From NCBI RefSeq assembly GCF_003054965.1, contig NZ_MIES01000033.1, positions 744,001-808,000 on the forward strand: a stretch of 64,000 nt of DNA. Reading direction: 5' to 3'. Position 1 is the first letter of the stretch, and each line of letters begins with the position of its first letter. This stretch comes from Saccharospirillum sp. MSK14-1. Its GTDB lineage: Bacteria; Pseudomonadota; Gammaproteobacteria; Pseudomonadales; Natronospirillaceae. A model generated the notes under the pieces. It was given only the letters and a program-made list of their open reading frames with translations, was not told where the DNA came from and did not search any database. Of this stretch, positions 27,865-36,723 are shown one piece after another. The position numbers were made by a program, and so were the translations under genes.

Positions 27865-29934
27865 ATGTCCTATCAGGTACTGGCACGCAAGTGGCGCCCG
27901 GCCACCTTCTCCGACATGGTGGGCCAGGCTCACGTCCTTAAAGCCCTGGTCAACGCCCTGGATCAGCAGCGGCTGCACCACGCCTATTTGTTTACCGGCA
28001 CCCGAGGTGTGGGTAAAACGACGCTGGCGCGCCTGTTGGCCAAAAGCCTTAACTGTGAAGAAGGCGTCAGTTCGCGTCCTTGTGGAGTATGTTCGGCCTG
28101 TCGCGAGATTGCTGAAGGGCGTTTTGTCGATTTATTGGAAATTGATGCGGCATCGCGCACCCGGGTAGAAGACACTCGTGAACTGCTCGATAACGTCCAA
28201 TACGCACCGACGCGCGGTCGTTACAAGATCTATCTGATCGACGAAGTGCATATGCTGTCGACGCACAGCTTCAATGCCTTGCTGAAGACGCTCGAAGAGC
28301 CACCACCGCACGTCAAGTTCCTATTAGCCACCACCGACCCGCAGAAATTGCCGGTGACGGTGTTGTCGCGCTGTTTGCAGTTCAATCTCAAAAGTATGAC
28401 GCGCGAGGGTATTGTCGGGTATCTGCAGCACATTCTGGTGCAAGAGCAGGTTCCCTATGATGATCCGTCGTTGTGGCTGTTGGCAGAAGCCGCCGCCGGC
28501 AGTATGCGCGATGCGCTCAGTTTGACCGATCAGGCCATTGCCTTTGGTGAAGGTCAGCTGCGCGAAACGGAAGTCGCGGCCATGCTGGGGACTGTCGACC
28601 TTAAGCGGGTGCTGAATTTGGTGCGCAGTCTGGTCGAGAAAGACGCGGCTGGATTGATGTCGCAAGTTGCCGAACTGGCGGAGCATACCCCGGATTTTCG
28701 GGCGCTGATGAACGAATTGTTGTCGACGCTGCACCGAGTAGCGATTGCTCAGGCTGCCCCCGACGCTTTGGATAATTCCAAAGGCGACCGTGATGCCCTG
28801 GCCGCTTTAGCGCAGGTCGCCCAACCGGAAGATGTACATCTGTTCTATCAGCTGGGTACGGCATCGGTGAAAGACTTAGCGCTGGCGCCGAGTGAGCGGG
28901 CTGGCTTTGAAATGGCGCTGTTGCGGATGCTCGCATTCAGCCCAAGCCCGGCGCGTTCGGTTTCGGACCTACCGCCTTTGGCGGGACAGACGATCGCCGA
29001 TCCTCAGTCGGCGGACCCTGAGCCTGCGTCGTCAGCCTCGACACCGCCGTCACAAACCGCGCCGGTGGAAAACGGCATCACTGCCGCACCGGAGCCGGCG
29101 GAAGTCACCGAAAAACAAACTGGAACGGTTGAGTCCGAAGCCGTTCCAGCTCAAGCCCCTAGTTCGGATGTAGCGGTGGTGTCGGCCTCAGAGCCTGTTC
29201 ATACCGAGACTGACGCTGTGACCGAGCCAGCGGCAACGCCTGCAGCGGAACCCATGGTTGAAGCCGCGGCGCCAGAAGCTCTTGTTGAGTCAGAGGCCGT
29301 CAGCGGCGGCGCGCAATCCGAGGCATTACCTCCCTGGGAAGAGGCCGGTGATCAGTCTGAGGTCGCCCCCATGCCTGAACCCGAGGAGGGCGCTGTGGAG
29401 CCTGAGCCGGCTGCTGTGCCAGCCCCTCAAGAACCTCAGGCGACCGTCGAGCCAGCGCCGGTTCAGTCTGCGCCGACGGCTGAGGATGATGCCGTCAATC
29501 CGGCGCGCTGGCCGGACGTGGATTTTCAGACTGACCCGAAGCACTGGTGGCAGGTGACTTTGTATAAGTTGGGACTGAGCGGTATGACCCGGACGCTCTT
29601 TGCCCATTCGCAGTGGCAGGGCTACGCTCAGGGCCGCGCCCAACTGTTGATTGCCACGAATTATCGCAAGTTGATGAACGACACCCACAGTCAGCGGTTG
29701 CGTGAAGCGTTGGCCACGGTCTTGCCAGATTTTCAGGGCTTTGATTACGAATTCGGCGCGCCCGAGCAGACGCCTCAACTGTGGCTTGATCAATTGAACC
29801 GCGCTGCCTGGGAGCAGGCGGTGACAGATTTGCAAGAGGATCGGTTTATTCAGTCTCTGGTTACTGATTTTGCAGCCGAGCTGCGCACCGATACCGTTCA
29901 ACCCCGTTTTAACCCTTTACCGACAGGAGCCTGA
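27865..29934 (+). CDS. dnaX: DNA polymerase III subunits gamma and tau
   Basis: 689 residues. It is the clamp-loader ATPase and, as tau, the replisome organiser. Walker [10 protein letters not shown] is at 45-53, four zinc cysteines at 64, 73, 76 and 79, and Walker B LIDEVH at 124-129. A long Ala/Pro/Glu-rich linker (about 365-545) precedes a C-terminal tau domain that binds the polymerase alpha subunit. I see no A-AAA-AAG slippery heptamer in the linker, so E. coli-style frameshifting to gamma is not evident. It heads the dnaX-ybaB-recR-rnd series. Confidence 0.96.
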   Translation: MSYQVLARKWRPATFSDMVGQAHVLKALVNALDQQRLHHAYLFTGTRGVGKTTLARLLAKSLNCEEGVSSRPCGVCSACREIAEGRFVDLLEIDAASRTRVEDTRELLDNVQYAPTRGRYKIYLIDEVHMLSTHSFNALLKTLEEPPPHVKFLLATTDPQKLPVTVLSRCLQFNLKSMTREGIVGYLQHILVQEQVPYDDPSLWLLAEAAAGSMRDALSLTDQAIAFGEGQLRETEVAAMLGTVDLKRVLNLVRSLVEKDAAGLMSQVAELAEHTPDFRALMNELLSTLHRVAIAQAAPDALDNSKGDRDALAALAQVAQPEDVHLFYQLGTASVKDLALAPSERAGFEMALLRMLAFSPSPARSVSDLPPLAGQTIADPQSADPEPASSASTPPSQTAPVENGITAAPEPAEVTEKQTGTVESEAVPAQAPSSDVAVVSASEPVHTETDAVTEPAATPAAEPMVEAAAPEALVESEAVSGGAQSEALPPWEEAGDQSEVAPMPEPEEGAVEPEPAAVPAPQEPQATVEPAPVQSAPTAEDDAVNPARWPDVDFQTDPKHWWQVTLYKLGLSGMTRTLFAHSQWQGYAQGRAQLLIATNYRKLMNDTHSQRLREALATVLPDFQGFDYEFGAPEQTPQLWLDQLNRAAWEQAVTDLQEDRFIQSLVTDFAAELRTDTVQPRFNPLPTGA

Positions 29935-29938
29935 AACG

Positions 29939-30262
29939 ATGAAAGGTGGCATGGGTAATCTGATGAAACAGGCCCAGAAGATGCAGGAAGATATGCAGCG
30001 CATGCAGGAGGAAGTCGCCAACGCCGAGGTGACAGGCGAATCCGGTGCGGGCCTGGTCAAGGTGGTGATGAATGGTCGCCACGACGTTAAGCAAGTGTCT
30101 CTGGATGACTCGGTCATGCAGGAAGACAAAGAGCTGTTGGAAGATTTGCTTGCCGCTGCGGTGAACGATGCCGTGCGCAAAGTTGAAGCCTACAGCCAAG
30201 ATAAGATGTCGTCGGTGACCGCCGGTATGCAATTACCGCCGGGCTTTAAGATGCCTTTCTAA
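29939..30262 (+). CDS. ybaB: YbaB/EbfC nucleoid-associated protein
   Basis: 107 residues. The ATG at 29939 follows AGGAG and matches the family start ([20 protein letters not shown]). The fold is a small dimer with tweezer-like helices that binds DNA without strict sequence. It lies four bases after dnaX and eleven before recR, the standard arrangement. Confidence 0.95.
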   Translation: MKGGMGNLMKQAQKMQEDMQRMQEEVANAEVTGESGAGLVKVVMNGRHDVKQVSLDDSVMQEDKELLEDLLAAAVNDAVRKVEAYSQDKMSSVTAGMQLPPGFKMPF

Positions 30263-30273
30263 GACGGCTGAAC

Positions 30274-30885
30274 ATGAGTTACACCCCACTGACCGAACAA
30301 TTGATGGATGCGCTCCAGGTATTGCCTGGGGTTGGGTCGCGTTCGGCACAACGCATGGCGTTGCAATTGCTGGAACGTGATCGCGATGGGGCGGCAGCGC
30401 TGTCTAAGGCATTAGCGACGGCACTCGATGGAGTCCGCCACTGTGAGCGTTGTCGTGCACTCAGTGAGCAGGCCTTGTGCGAAGTGTGCAGCGATACCGA
30501 CCGTGATGCGTCGTTGGTGTGCGTGGTGGAAACGCCCGCCGACCGCGAAGCCATCGAGATGTCTGGCAGTTATAACGGGCACTACTTTATTTTGCAGGGT
30601 CAGCTGTCGCCCATTGATGGCATTGGCCCGGACGAACTGGGTGTGCCGATGTTGGTCTCGCGGGTGGGCGAGGGGGGTGTTCGCGAAGTCGTTTTGGCGA
30701 CCAACGCCAATATGGAAGGCGAAGCGACAGCCCATTATTTGATTGAGCAGTTGCGGCCGTTGGGCATCGAGATTTCTCGCCTCGCTCAGGGTGTTCCGTC
30801 GGGCCGGGAGCTGGGTCGGGTCGATAGCAGTACACTGTCTCATGCGCTCAGCGATCGGAGGAAGCTTGGCTTCGAGCATGACTGA
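30274..30885 (+). CDS. recR: Recombination mediator RecR
   Basis: 203 residues. It acts with RecF/RecO to load RecA on gapped DNA. An N-terminal helix-hairpin-helix (PGVGSRSAQRMAL, 18-30) is followed by a zinc finger with Cys at 57, 60, 69 and 72, then a Toprim domain (about 80-175). The stop overlaps the rnd start by eight bases. Confidence 0.96.
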   Translation: MSYTPLTEQLMDALQVLPGVGSRSAQRMALQLLERDRDGAAALSKALATALDGVRHCERCRALSEQALCEVCSDTDRDASLVCVVETPADREAIEMSGSYNGHYFILQGQLSPIDGIGPDELGVPMLVSRVGEGGVREVVLATNANMEGEATAHYLIEQLRPLGIEISRLAQGVPSGRELGRVDSSTLSHALSDRRKLGFEHD

Positions 30886-32017
30886 AAGCCCCATCTGGAT
30901 CGCGGGTGATTCGGCTTTGGCTGAAGCCTGCCAGCTTTGGTCGAGTGCCGACGTCTTGGCACTGGATACCGAGTTTGTCCGCACCGAAACGTACTTTGCC
31001 CGTCTGGGGCTGATTCAGGTGGCGCTGGACGGTCGCTGCAGTTTGATTGACCCGCTGACCATTTCTGATTGGTCTGCGCTGGTCGAGATTCTGGAAAACC
31101 CGGCCATCATTAAAGTCTTTCATTCGTTATCCGAAGACGCCGAAGTGCTGTTGAACAGCACCGGAGCCAGGGTGGCCCCGGTGTTCGATACACAGATTGC
31201 CGCGGCACTGGCCAACCACGATCTGCAGATGGGCTTTGCCCGACTGGTGGCGGCTGAGTTTGATGTACAGCTGCCCAAAGAAGCCACGCGCAGCGATTGG
31301 CTGAAACGTCCATTGGATGCGGTGCAATGCGAATATGCCGCCGCGGACGTCTATTGGCTGGAAAAATTGTTCAATCGTCTGGCGCCAGCCCTGCGTGATC
31401 AGAAACGATTCGATTGGGTTGTCGAAGACAGCAATCGTGCTGCTGCTGACAGCCTGCCGACCGATCCGGCCGTCTATTACCTGCGCCTGCGGGGTGCCTG
31501 GAAGCTTAAAGGTGAGCGCTTGATGGCGTTACAGCAGCTGGCCCAGTGGCGCGAGCTGCAAGCACGCGAGCAAGACGTTAACCGGTCGCGCATCCTCTCT
31601 GACGCTGAGATCATACAGGTCGCCGATACAATGCCGACCAGTCTTGCGGCGTTGGGTAACCTTAAAGGGTTGCATCCGCGCAAGGTTCGGCTCTTTGGGG
31701 ATGCGATTCTCAACATTCTGGACCAAGCGAAGGCCTCACCGCGTGAGCAGTGGCCGGCGCGTGTTCCAGGCCCCTTACCCGTCGCCCAGGCCGATTTGAT
31801 GCGTGATCTGAAAACGCATTTGGGCGAATTAGCCGAGCAATTGTCGGTGCCGGTTGAAGTCTTGGCGCGGCGCAAACAATTGGAAGCCTTGGTTCGCAGC
31901 GGCTATCCACAAGGTGAGTATCAGGTGCCTGCTCCGTTGCAGGGTTGGCGTCAATCATTAGTGGCCGAGCCGCTGGTGCAGTATTTAGAGGAGCAGCGTG
32001 ATGCAGCCGACGAATGA
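30878..32017 (+). CDS. rnd: Ribonuclease D
   Basis: 379 residues, close to E. coli RNase D. A 3'-5' exoribonuclease that trims tRNA 3' ends. DEDD exonuclease residues: DTEFVRTETY (Exo I), SEDAEVL region (Exo II), and Y..ADVYWL (Exo III). One or two C-terminal HRDC domains follow (about 210-370). The ATG at 30878 is inside recR; the family N-terminus begins here and not at an upstream frame start. The end overlaps ycgL. Confidence 0.95.
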   Translation: MTESPIWIAGDSALAEACQLWSSADVLALDTEFVRTETYFARLGLIQVALDGRCSLIDPLTISDWSALVEILENPAIIKVFHSLSEDAEVLLNSTGARVAPVFDTQIAAALANHDLQMGFARLVAAEFDVQLPKEATRSDWLKRPLDAVQCEYAAADVYWLEKLFNRLAPALRDQKRFDWVVEDSNRAAADSLPTDPAVYYLRLRGAWKLKGERLMALQQLAQWRELQAREQDVNRSRILSDAEIIQVADTMPTSLAALGNLKGLHPRKVRLFGDAILNILDQAKASPREQWPARVPGPLPVAQADLMRDLKTHLGELAEQLSVPVEVLARRKQLEALVRSGYPQGEYQVPAPLQGWRQSLVAEPLVQYLEEQRDAADE

Positions 32018-32285
32018 ACGCGCGCTGGTGAGTATCTTTCGCTCCCCGCGTCGCGCGGAAATGTATCTCTATCTGGCACGCCCAGCCGCCTTTGATCAGT
32101 TGCCTGACGCCTTGCAAACGCAGTTTGGCGAGCCCGAACACGTGATGGATTTATTGTTGACGCCTGAGCGCCGCTTAGCACGAGTAGACGTAACACGTGT
32201 GCTCGACGCCATTGTCGAGAAGGGCTTTTATTTGCAGATGCCGCCGTCGACCGACAGCCTGGCCAATTGGCAGCGAGACAGCTGA
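32001..32285 (+). CDS. ycgL: YcgL-family protein
   Basis: 94 residues. It matches the YcgL (DUF709) family: SIFRSPRRAEMYLYLARP at the start and VLDAIVEKGFYLQMPP near the end. No reaction is known. GAGGAG at seven bases supports the ATG at 32001. It overlaps rnd by 17 bases and ycgN by one base, following rnd as in Pseudomonas. Confidence 0.92.
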   Translation: MQPTNERALVSIFRSPRRAEMYLYLARPAAFDQLPDALQTQFGEPEHVMDLLLTPERRLARVDVTRVLDAIVEKGFYLQMPPSTDSLANWQRDS

Positions 32286-32728
32286 TGGCCATGCAACAGC
32301 CTTTCTGGCGCACCAAAACGCTGGCACAGATGAGTCGCCGCGAATGGGAGTCGCTGTGCGATGGTTGCGGCAAATGTTGCTTGCAGAAATTGCAGGATGA
32401 AGACAGTGGTGAGGTCTACGCCACTCGCTTGGTCTGTCATTATATGACCTCAGACTGCCGCTGCAGTGTGTATGAAACACGCCAGAAATTGGTGCCGAAC
32501 TGCGTCTGGCTGACGCCGGATGACGTCGACGATTTCTTTTGGTTGCCGTCGACCTGTGCCTATCGGTTGGTCGCGGAAGGTCGTGATTTACCGGAATGGC
32601 ATCCGTTAGTCGCCGGTGACGATCAGCGCATTCATCAGCAAGGCGAATCCATTGCACACTGGGCACTCGTTGCCGATAACAGCGTGCCGGAGCAGGACTG
32701 GGAAGAATACATCATTGATAACCTCTAA
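32285..32728 (+). CDS. ycgN: YcgN-family cysteine-cluster protein
   Basis: 147 residues. A YkgJ/YcgN (UPF0260) protein with the cysteine set CDGCGKCC at about 26-33 and further Cys in VCHYM and CRCSVYETR, arranged as a probable zinc or iron-sulfur site. WLPSTCAYRL is a family string. Function unknown. The ATG at 32285 overlaps the ycgL stop as TGATG; a second in-frame ATG lies two codons later. Confidence 0.92.
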   Translation: MAMQQPFWRTKTLAQMSRREWESLCDGCGKCCLQKLQDEDSGEVYATRLVCHYMTSDCRCSVYETRQKLVPNCVWLTPDDVDDFFWLPSTCAYRLVAEGRDLPEWHPLVAGDDQRIHQQGESIAHWALVADNSVPEQDWEEYIIDNL

Positions 32729-32751
32729 GAGGTATCGGTAAAGGTGAACGG

Positions 32752-33129
32752 ATGATCTACGAAGATCTGTATTGGTCAGCGGCCACGGTATACGGCTTGG
32801 GTGTGGTCGGGTTTTTAGTCGTGGTCTGGCGTTTCGGCCAGTTGCTGCCGTGGCGACCACTGCGTTGGTGGTTGACCTGGCTCTATTTGTGCGTGGTGCT
32901 GACGCCCTGGCAAGCTACCGAGCCGGAGCCCTATTATGCGCCGGCAATTATTGTCGGTGCCTTCGACTTTCTCGATGTCGGTGTCGGCGGGGCGCTGCAA
33001 GTGTTGATGCCAATGATTCAAGCCATACTGGTCGGCACATTGCTGATCGTTTTGGTTTCTATTGGTTTGCGCATGCGGGCCATGAAGGCGTACGAAAAGG
33101 AAGCAAGCGCAGAGGGTGAGACCGGCTGA
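32752..33129 (+). CDS. Conserved membrane protein of unknown function
   Basis: 125 residues with three predicted transmembrane helices (about 10-28, 38-54, 84-107). A periplasmic or loop stretch ATEPEPYYAPAIIVGAFDFLD lies between the last two. It lies 23 bases after ycgN and probably ends this operon. Similar small proteins follow rnd-ycgL-ycgN in Pseudomonas. No function can be assigned. Confidence 0.75.
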   Translation: MIYEDLYWSAATVYGLGVVGFLVVVWRFGQLLPWRPLRWWLTWLYLCVVLTPWQATEPEPYYAPAIIVGAFDFLDVGVGGALQVLMPMIQAILVGTLLIVLVSIGLRMRAMKAYEKEASAEGETG

Positions 33130-33185
33130 ATTTTATTCCGGCACGCATTCTGCTATACCTTAGACCGTTTAGTTGTTACGAAAGA

Positions 33186-33204
33186 GGCGGAAAACCGCCC
33201 GTTT
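33186..33204 (+). terminator. Possible terminator before the YEATS-helix-like gene
   Basis: GGCGG, AAAA loop, CCGCC, followed by CGTTTT. The stem is five pairs and the T-run is short and offset. It could end the dnaX-to-33129 series, or lie in the leader of the next gene, whose ATG is at 33232 with AAGGAG before it. Confidence 0.5.
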
Positions 33205-33231
33205 TCCCTTAGGGGCACTCAAGGAGTAGGC

Positions 33232-33897
33232 ATGGCCAACCATATTTTTGTTCTAGTTGCCGTTATGCTCATGGCCGGCGTTTTTGGCGGACTGGTAAAT
33301 TACTACATGCAGTCCCAATACGACCCGGACACCACCAGTCTGCCGCGCAGTCTGGTTGTGGGCATTGGCGCATCGTTTCTGGTTCCGGTGATTTTGGCGT
33401 TGGTAAACAGCGACCTGATCACTGAAAGCAGCCAGGATTCCACCCGTTTTCTGATTTTCACCGGCTTCTGTCTGATTGCGGCGATAGCCAGTCGTTTCCT
33501 GGTGACCAGTGTGTCGGATCGGATTCTGTCCGAAGCCCGTCGTGCGCGCGAGCAATCCGATCGGGTGATGCACGAACTGTATTTGGTGCAAAGCGAGTTG
33601 CGTCCGTTAATTGAAACGGAAACCGAAGAAGACCTTAAAATTGAACCGGAACCGCTGACGCCGGAAGAAGAGCCCGATGTCACCACCGCCAATGTTCTCA
33701 AAACACTGGGTAACGGTCGGTATATTTTCCGTTCACTGGGTGGTCTGTGCAAAGAAGTGGATGTAGACGAACCCACTATGGTCAAGACACTGGAGATCAT
33801 GGTGGCGCGCAATTTGGCGGGTCGCATCACCGGTAAGCAGGGTGTGCGTTGGCACCTGACCGACGGTGGACGCCGTCTTTTGGCCCGGATGAGCTGA
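33232..33897 (+). CDS. Membrane protein with C-terminal winged helix (YEATS-associated-helix-like)
   Basis: 221 residues. Three N-terminal transmembrane helices (4-24, 40-59, 73-92), a charged helix (95-125), an acidic linker (127-150), and a winged-helix-like C-terminal domain (about 151-220, ending VRWHLTDGGRRLLARM). The first helix, LMAGVFGGLVNYYM, resembles the YEATS-associated helix family (recall, not searched). A membrane-tethered DNA- or protein-binding role is possible. It precedes the VWA protein by 117 bases and may be co-transcribed with it. Confidence 0.75.
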   Translation: MANHIFVLVAVMLMAGVFGGLVNYYMQSQYDPDTTSLPRSLVVGIGASFLVPVILALVNSDLITESSQDSTRFLIFTGFCLIAAIASRFLVTSVSDRILSEARRAREQSDRVMHELYLVQSELRPLIETETEEDLKIEPEPLTPEEEPDVTTANVLKTLGNGRYIFRSLGGLCKEVDVDEPTMVKTLEIMVARNLAGRITGKQGVRWHLTDGGRRLLARMS

Positions 33898-34014
33898 TCA
33901 TCCAGCCAAGAATTTGTGATTGAGGACAAGGAGGTCCTCGCTCCCGCCTCAAGGCCACGCAGTCTCGGCCGATCTATAGAAAACCGATTCCAAACGACTG
34001 AGTGTGCGAATTCC

Positions 34015-36531
34015 GTGCGACTGTTTTTCCGCCTGATATCGACCTTGCTGGTCTTTGCCTGGACCAACCTGGCCGCTGAAGAAACGACGCAGACACCGAC
34101 TGATGTCCGTGTACTGATTGATATCTCCGGGTCCATGGTGCAAACCGATCCGCAGAATCAGCGAACGCCAGCCATTAACTTGCTCATTGATTCACTGACC
34201 GACGGCAGTGAAGCCGGCATCTGGACCTTTGGGCAATACGTCAATTTGTTGGTTGAGCACGATACCGTTGACGACGAATGGCGTGAGCAGGCGCGTTCGG
34301 CCGTTGAAGCGCTGGAGCCCATTGCGCAGCGTACTAACCTGGGTGCGGTTATGGATCAGGCCAGTTACGATTTTGGCTATTCCACCTATCAGGCACCTAC
34401 CGACGTGGTGCTGATTACCGACGGTCAGGTAGACATCGCCCCCAACGCTCAGGTCAATCAGGTTGAGCGGGATCGTATTCTTAATTCCGTATTACCGCGT
34501 TACGCCAACGCAGGCGCCCGCATCCACAGTCTGGCGTTGACCGATGCAGCCGATACCGGCTTGCTTGAGCAGATGGCCAGCCAATCCGGTGGCGTGTTTT
34601 CTCAAGTTTCATCAGCCGATGATATTCAGTCTTTTATCCTCGACGTCTTGCAAGCCGTTGATGCCGGTAACGAAATTCCGATTGAGAATGCCGGCTTTGA
34701 GGTCGACTCGCAGATTTCCGAAGTAACCGCCCTAGTGCTGCATGAGCGTGGCGAGATGGGCTTGGTCAGTCCCAGTGGCGAAACCAGTACGGCGTTGTCG
34801 CCGACGCTGGGTCAACAATGGCGAGTTGGGCCAGGCTATACCCTGGTGACTCAGCGCCAGCCGCAAACCGGTCGCTGGTCGATCACCGGTCAGGTCAGCG
34901 AAGGTTCACGGGTATCAGTGGTATCCGACATGAATCTGCGTTGGCGTCAGCCGAGCGGTTCGGTCGCGCTGATGGGTCAACCGATCCATATGGAACTGGA
35001 AGCGGTCGATCAAAATGGTCAACCGGTACCGGATGAATTGACCGAGGTGATGGAGCCCACGGTTACTGTGAACGGCGACGTTCGCAGCGGTGTGCGCTGG
35101 CGCAGTGGTGTGCTGGCCGGTAATTTGCCCAATGTTTATGACGAAGGTCCGCTGACCGTAGCAGTGCGTGTTGATGGCGGTACGTTCCAGCGGCTGTTGC
35201 GTCGAACCTTCCAGAACCGTCCGCCCTTTATGTCGGAAGTGCTGGTCGTCGATGGCGATTATCAGTGGCGGCTCTATCCGGCCCATTCGGAATTGCTTCC
35301 CGGCGATGAAGATTTGCGCGCCCATGTCACCAGTCCGCAAGGCTGGGAACGTGAAATGGCGTTTGAAATGCAAAGCGGTGGCTATTACAGCATGACCCTG
35401 GATGGTGATGCTGAGCCCGGCGACTACCAACTCAAGGTGCTCGGTGATATGCGCTTTGAGGGTCGCGCGGTGAATGATCTGGGCGTTGATCCACTGACAC
35501 TGACCTTGCCAATCGATCCGGCTCTGCCACGCATTTGGGATCCGCAAGCGGCGGCCGAAGCGGCTCAGCAGGCCCGTGCAGCAGCACAAGCGGCAGCTGA
35601 AGCAGAAGCCGCTGCTGAGGCTCGAGCGGAGGCAGAAGCCAGAGCCATGGCAGAAGCCGCCGAGGCGGAAGCCGAAGCAGCCAACGACGCTGCATCGGCC
35701 CGTGATGAAGACACCATGGCCGGTGAGATGGACGACTCCATGGCCGACGATGCCGATATGGCGAGCGCCGACACAGAAGCGCCGGAGCAAACGATTCCTT
35801 ATGTGAAGGAACCCATGCCACGCTTTGCCGAGATCACCTCGGATTTATCAGCGCCGTCGACAGCGCCTGCCAATGATTCAATGTCGCCGGCGATGGCGGA
35901 CGCTGAGTCAACCAGTGACACCGACGAAGCGATGCCGGATGAGGAAGATGACTGGGAAGGCAACTCCGACGCCGGTCCACAGCGCAATATTCCATGGTTG
36001 CGGTACATGCTGTATGCAGCGCCAGGGTTGCTGGTGTTGCTGGCCTTCTTTGCCTTCTTCCGGCGCCTGGAATACCGCGGCAAACTGCGCGGCAACAAGG
36101 ATGACCTTGAAGAAGATCCGGCACCGGATATCCGCAGTAACGACGTCGATGAGTTGGACCTGGCCGCCGGCTTTGGAGAAGACGACGTTCCTGAGCTGGC
36201 TGACTGGGACGGTGAGGCGCCACTGGTCAGTGATCAAGTCGACCCTGAGTTGGAGCTGGAACCCAGTGAGTTGGACCTGGGTGATCCAATGGATCTTGAA
36301 GAACCCGAACCGGAGCAACCGTCTCAGGATTACCTCGGTGAATTGGATGAAGGCCGGGCTGAAGATGCCGTGGTGCCACCGGTTCAAAGCGGTGATGGCG
36401 AAGATGACCTGTTTGATATCAGCAATATCGAAGAGGACATGTCTGAGCTGGAAGGATTATCGTTGGATGACGACGATCCGTTCGCTGAAGAGGACGGCGA
36501 CGACGAGGATGACAACCAGGCCAACCGTTAA
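34015..36531 (+). CDS. VWA-domain membrane protein, TIGR03503-like
   Basis: 838 residues from GTG 34015, which begins a signal peptide (VRLFFRLISTLLVFAW); an upstream GTG at 33916 would add 33 residues. The VWA domain (about 33-200) has an intact MIDAS start DISGSM. A beta-rich middle region follows, then an Ala/Glu-rich helix (about 513-562), one transmembrane helix (about 660-683) and a very acidic cytoplasmic tail of about 150 residues. TIGR03503-type proteins are envelope proteins of marine gammaproteobacteria with unknown function. MIDAS domains usually bind protein ligands through a metal. Confidence 0.85.
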   Translation: MRLFFRLISTLLVFAWTNLAAEETTQTPTDVRVLIDISGSMVQTDPQNQRTPAINLLIDSLTDGSEAGIWTFGQYVNLLVEHDTVDDEWREQARSAVEALEPIAQRTNLGAVMDQASYDFGYSTYQAPTDVVLITDGQVDIAPNAQVNQVERDRILNSVLPRYANAGARIHSLALTDAADTGLLEQMASQSGGVFSQVSSADDIQSFILDVLQAVDAGNEIPIENAGFEVDSQISEVTALVLHERGEMGLVSPSGETSTALSPTLGQQWRVGPGYTLVTQRQPQTGRWSITGQVSEGSRVSVVSDMNLRWRQPSGSVALMGQPIHMELEAVDQNGQPVPDELTEVMEPTVTVNGDVRSGVRWRSGVLAGNLPNVYDEGPLTVAVRVDGGTFQRLLRRTFQNRPPFMSEVLVVDGDYQWRLYPAHSELLPGDEDLRAHVTSPQGWEREMAFEMQSGGYYSMTLDGDAEPGDYQLKVLGDMRFEGRAVNDLGVDPLTLTLPIDPALPRIWDPQAAAEAAQQARAAAQAAAEAEAAAEARAEAEARAMAEAAEAEAEAANDAASARDEDTMAGEMDDSMADDADMASADTEAPEQTIPYVKEPMPRFAEITSDLSAPSTAPANDSMSPAMADAESTSDTDEAMPDEEDDWEGNSDAGPQRNIPWLRYMLYAAPGLLVLLAFFAFFRRLEYRGKLRGNKDDLEEDPAPDIRSNDVDELDLAAGFGEDDVPELADWDGEAPLVSDQVDPELELEPSELDLGDPMDLEEPEPEQPSQDYLGELDEGRAEDAVVPPVQSGDGEDDLFDISNIEEDMSELEGLSLDDDDPFAEEDGDDEDDNQANR

Positions 36532-36544
36532 TTGACCCTCTCTG

Positions 36545-36562
36545 CTGGCCCGATCGGGCCAG
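36545..36562 (+). terminator. Possible terminator after the VWA gene
   Basis: A perfect palindrome, CTGGCCC GATC GGGCCAG, lies 13 bases after the stop. It is followed by a mixed T-rich tail (TTGTATTG), so termination may be only partial. Confidence 0.5.
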
Positions 36563-36647
36563 TTGTATTGCCTCCTTTACTGTGCTGTTTTGTCATTAAA
36601 GAGTTGAATTTGCCTTGCCAATCAGGGGACAATCCCCGCCCGATACG

Positions 36648-36665
36648 TTTAAACGGGCGTTTGAA
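36648..36665 (+). promoter_or_regulatory. Candidate PsrA-type operator upstream of fadD
   Basis: TTTAAAC-GGGC-GTTTGAA is a near palindrome. It matches the Pseudomonas PsrA consensus (G/C)AAAC-N2-4-GTTT(G/C) except for the first base. PsrA is a TetR-type repressor released by long-chain fatty acids. It lies 59 bases before the fadD start, just after a weak promoter (TTGAAT 36604, GACAAT 36628). This is inference from the motif alone. Confidence 0.4.
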
Positions 36666-36723
36666 TCGGCACTGATTTCGCGATTCAACCAACGCGCATA
36701 CAACAAGAATGTCAGGAGTGCTC

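Noticed and set aside
29108-29122. GAAAAAC run as a dnaX frameshift site
   Set aside because: The zero frame reads GAA AAA CAA, which does not fit the X-XXY-YYZ pattern needed for -1 slippage.
35551-35700. Ala/Glu-rich repeat region as an inserted element
   Set aside because: It is in frame within the VWA protein and is best read as a helical linker; no flanking duplication is seen.
34915-35790. 291-residue minus-strand frame
   Set aside because: Antisense to the VWA gene; the His/Gly/Phe-rich sequence is the mirror of its codons and matches no family I know.
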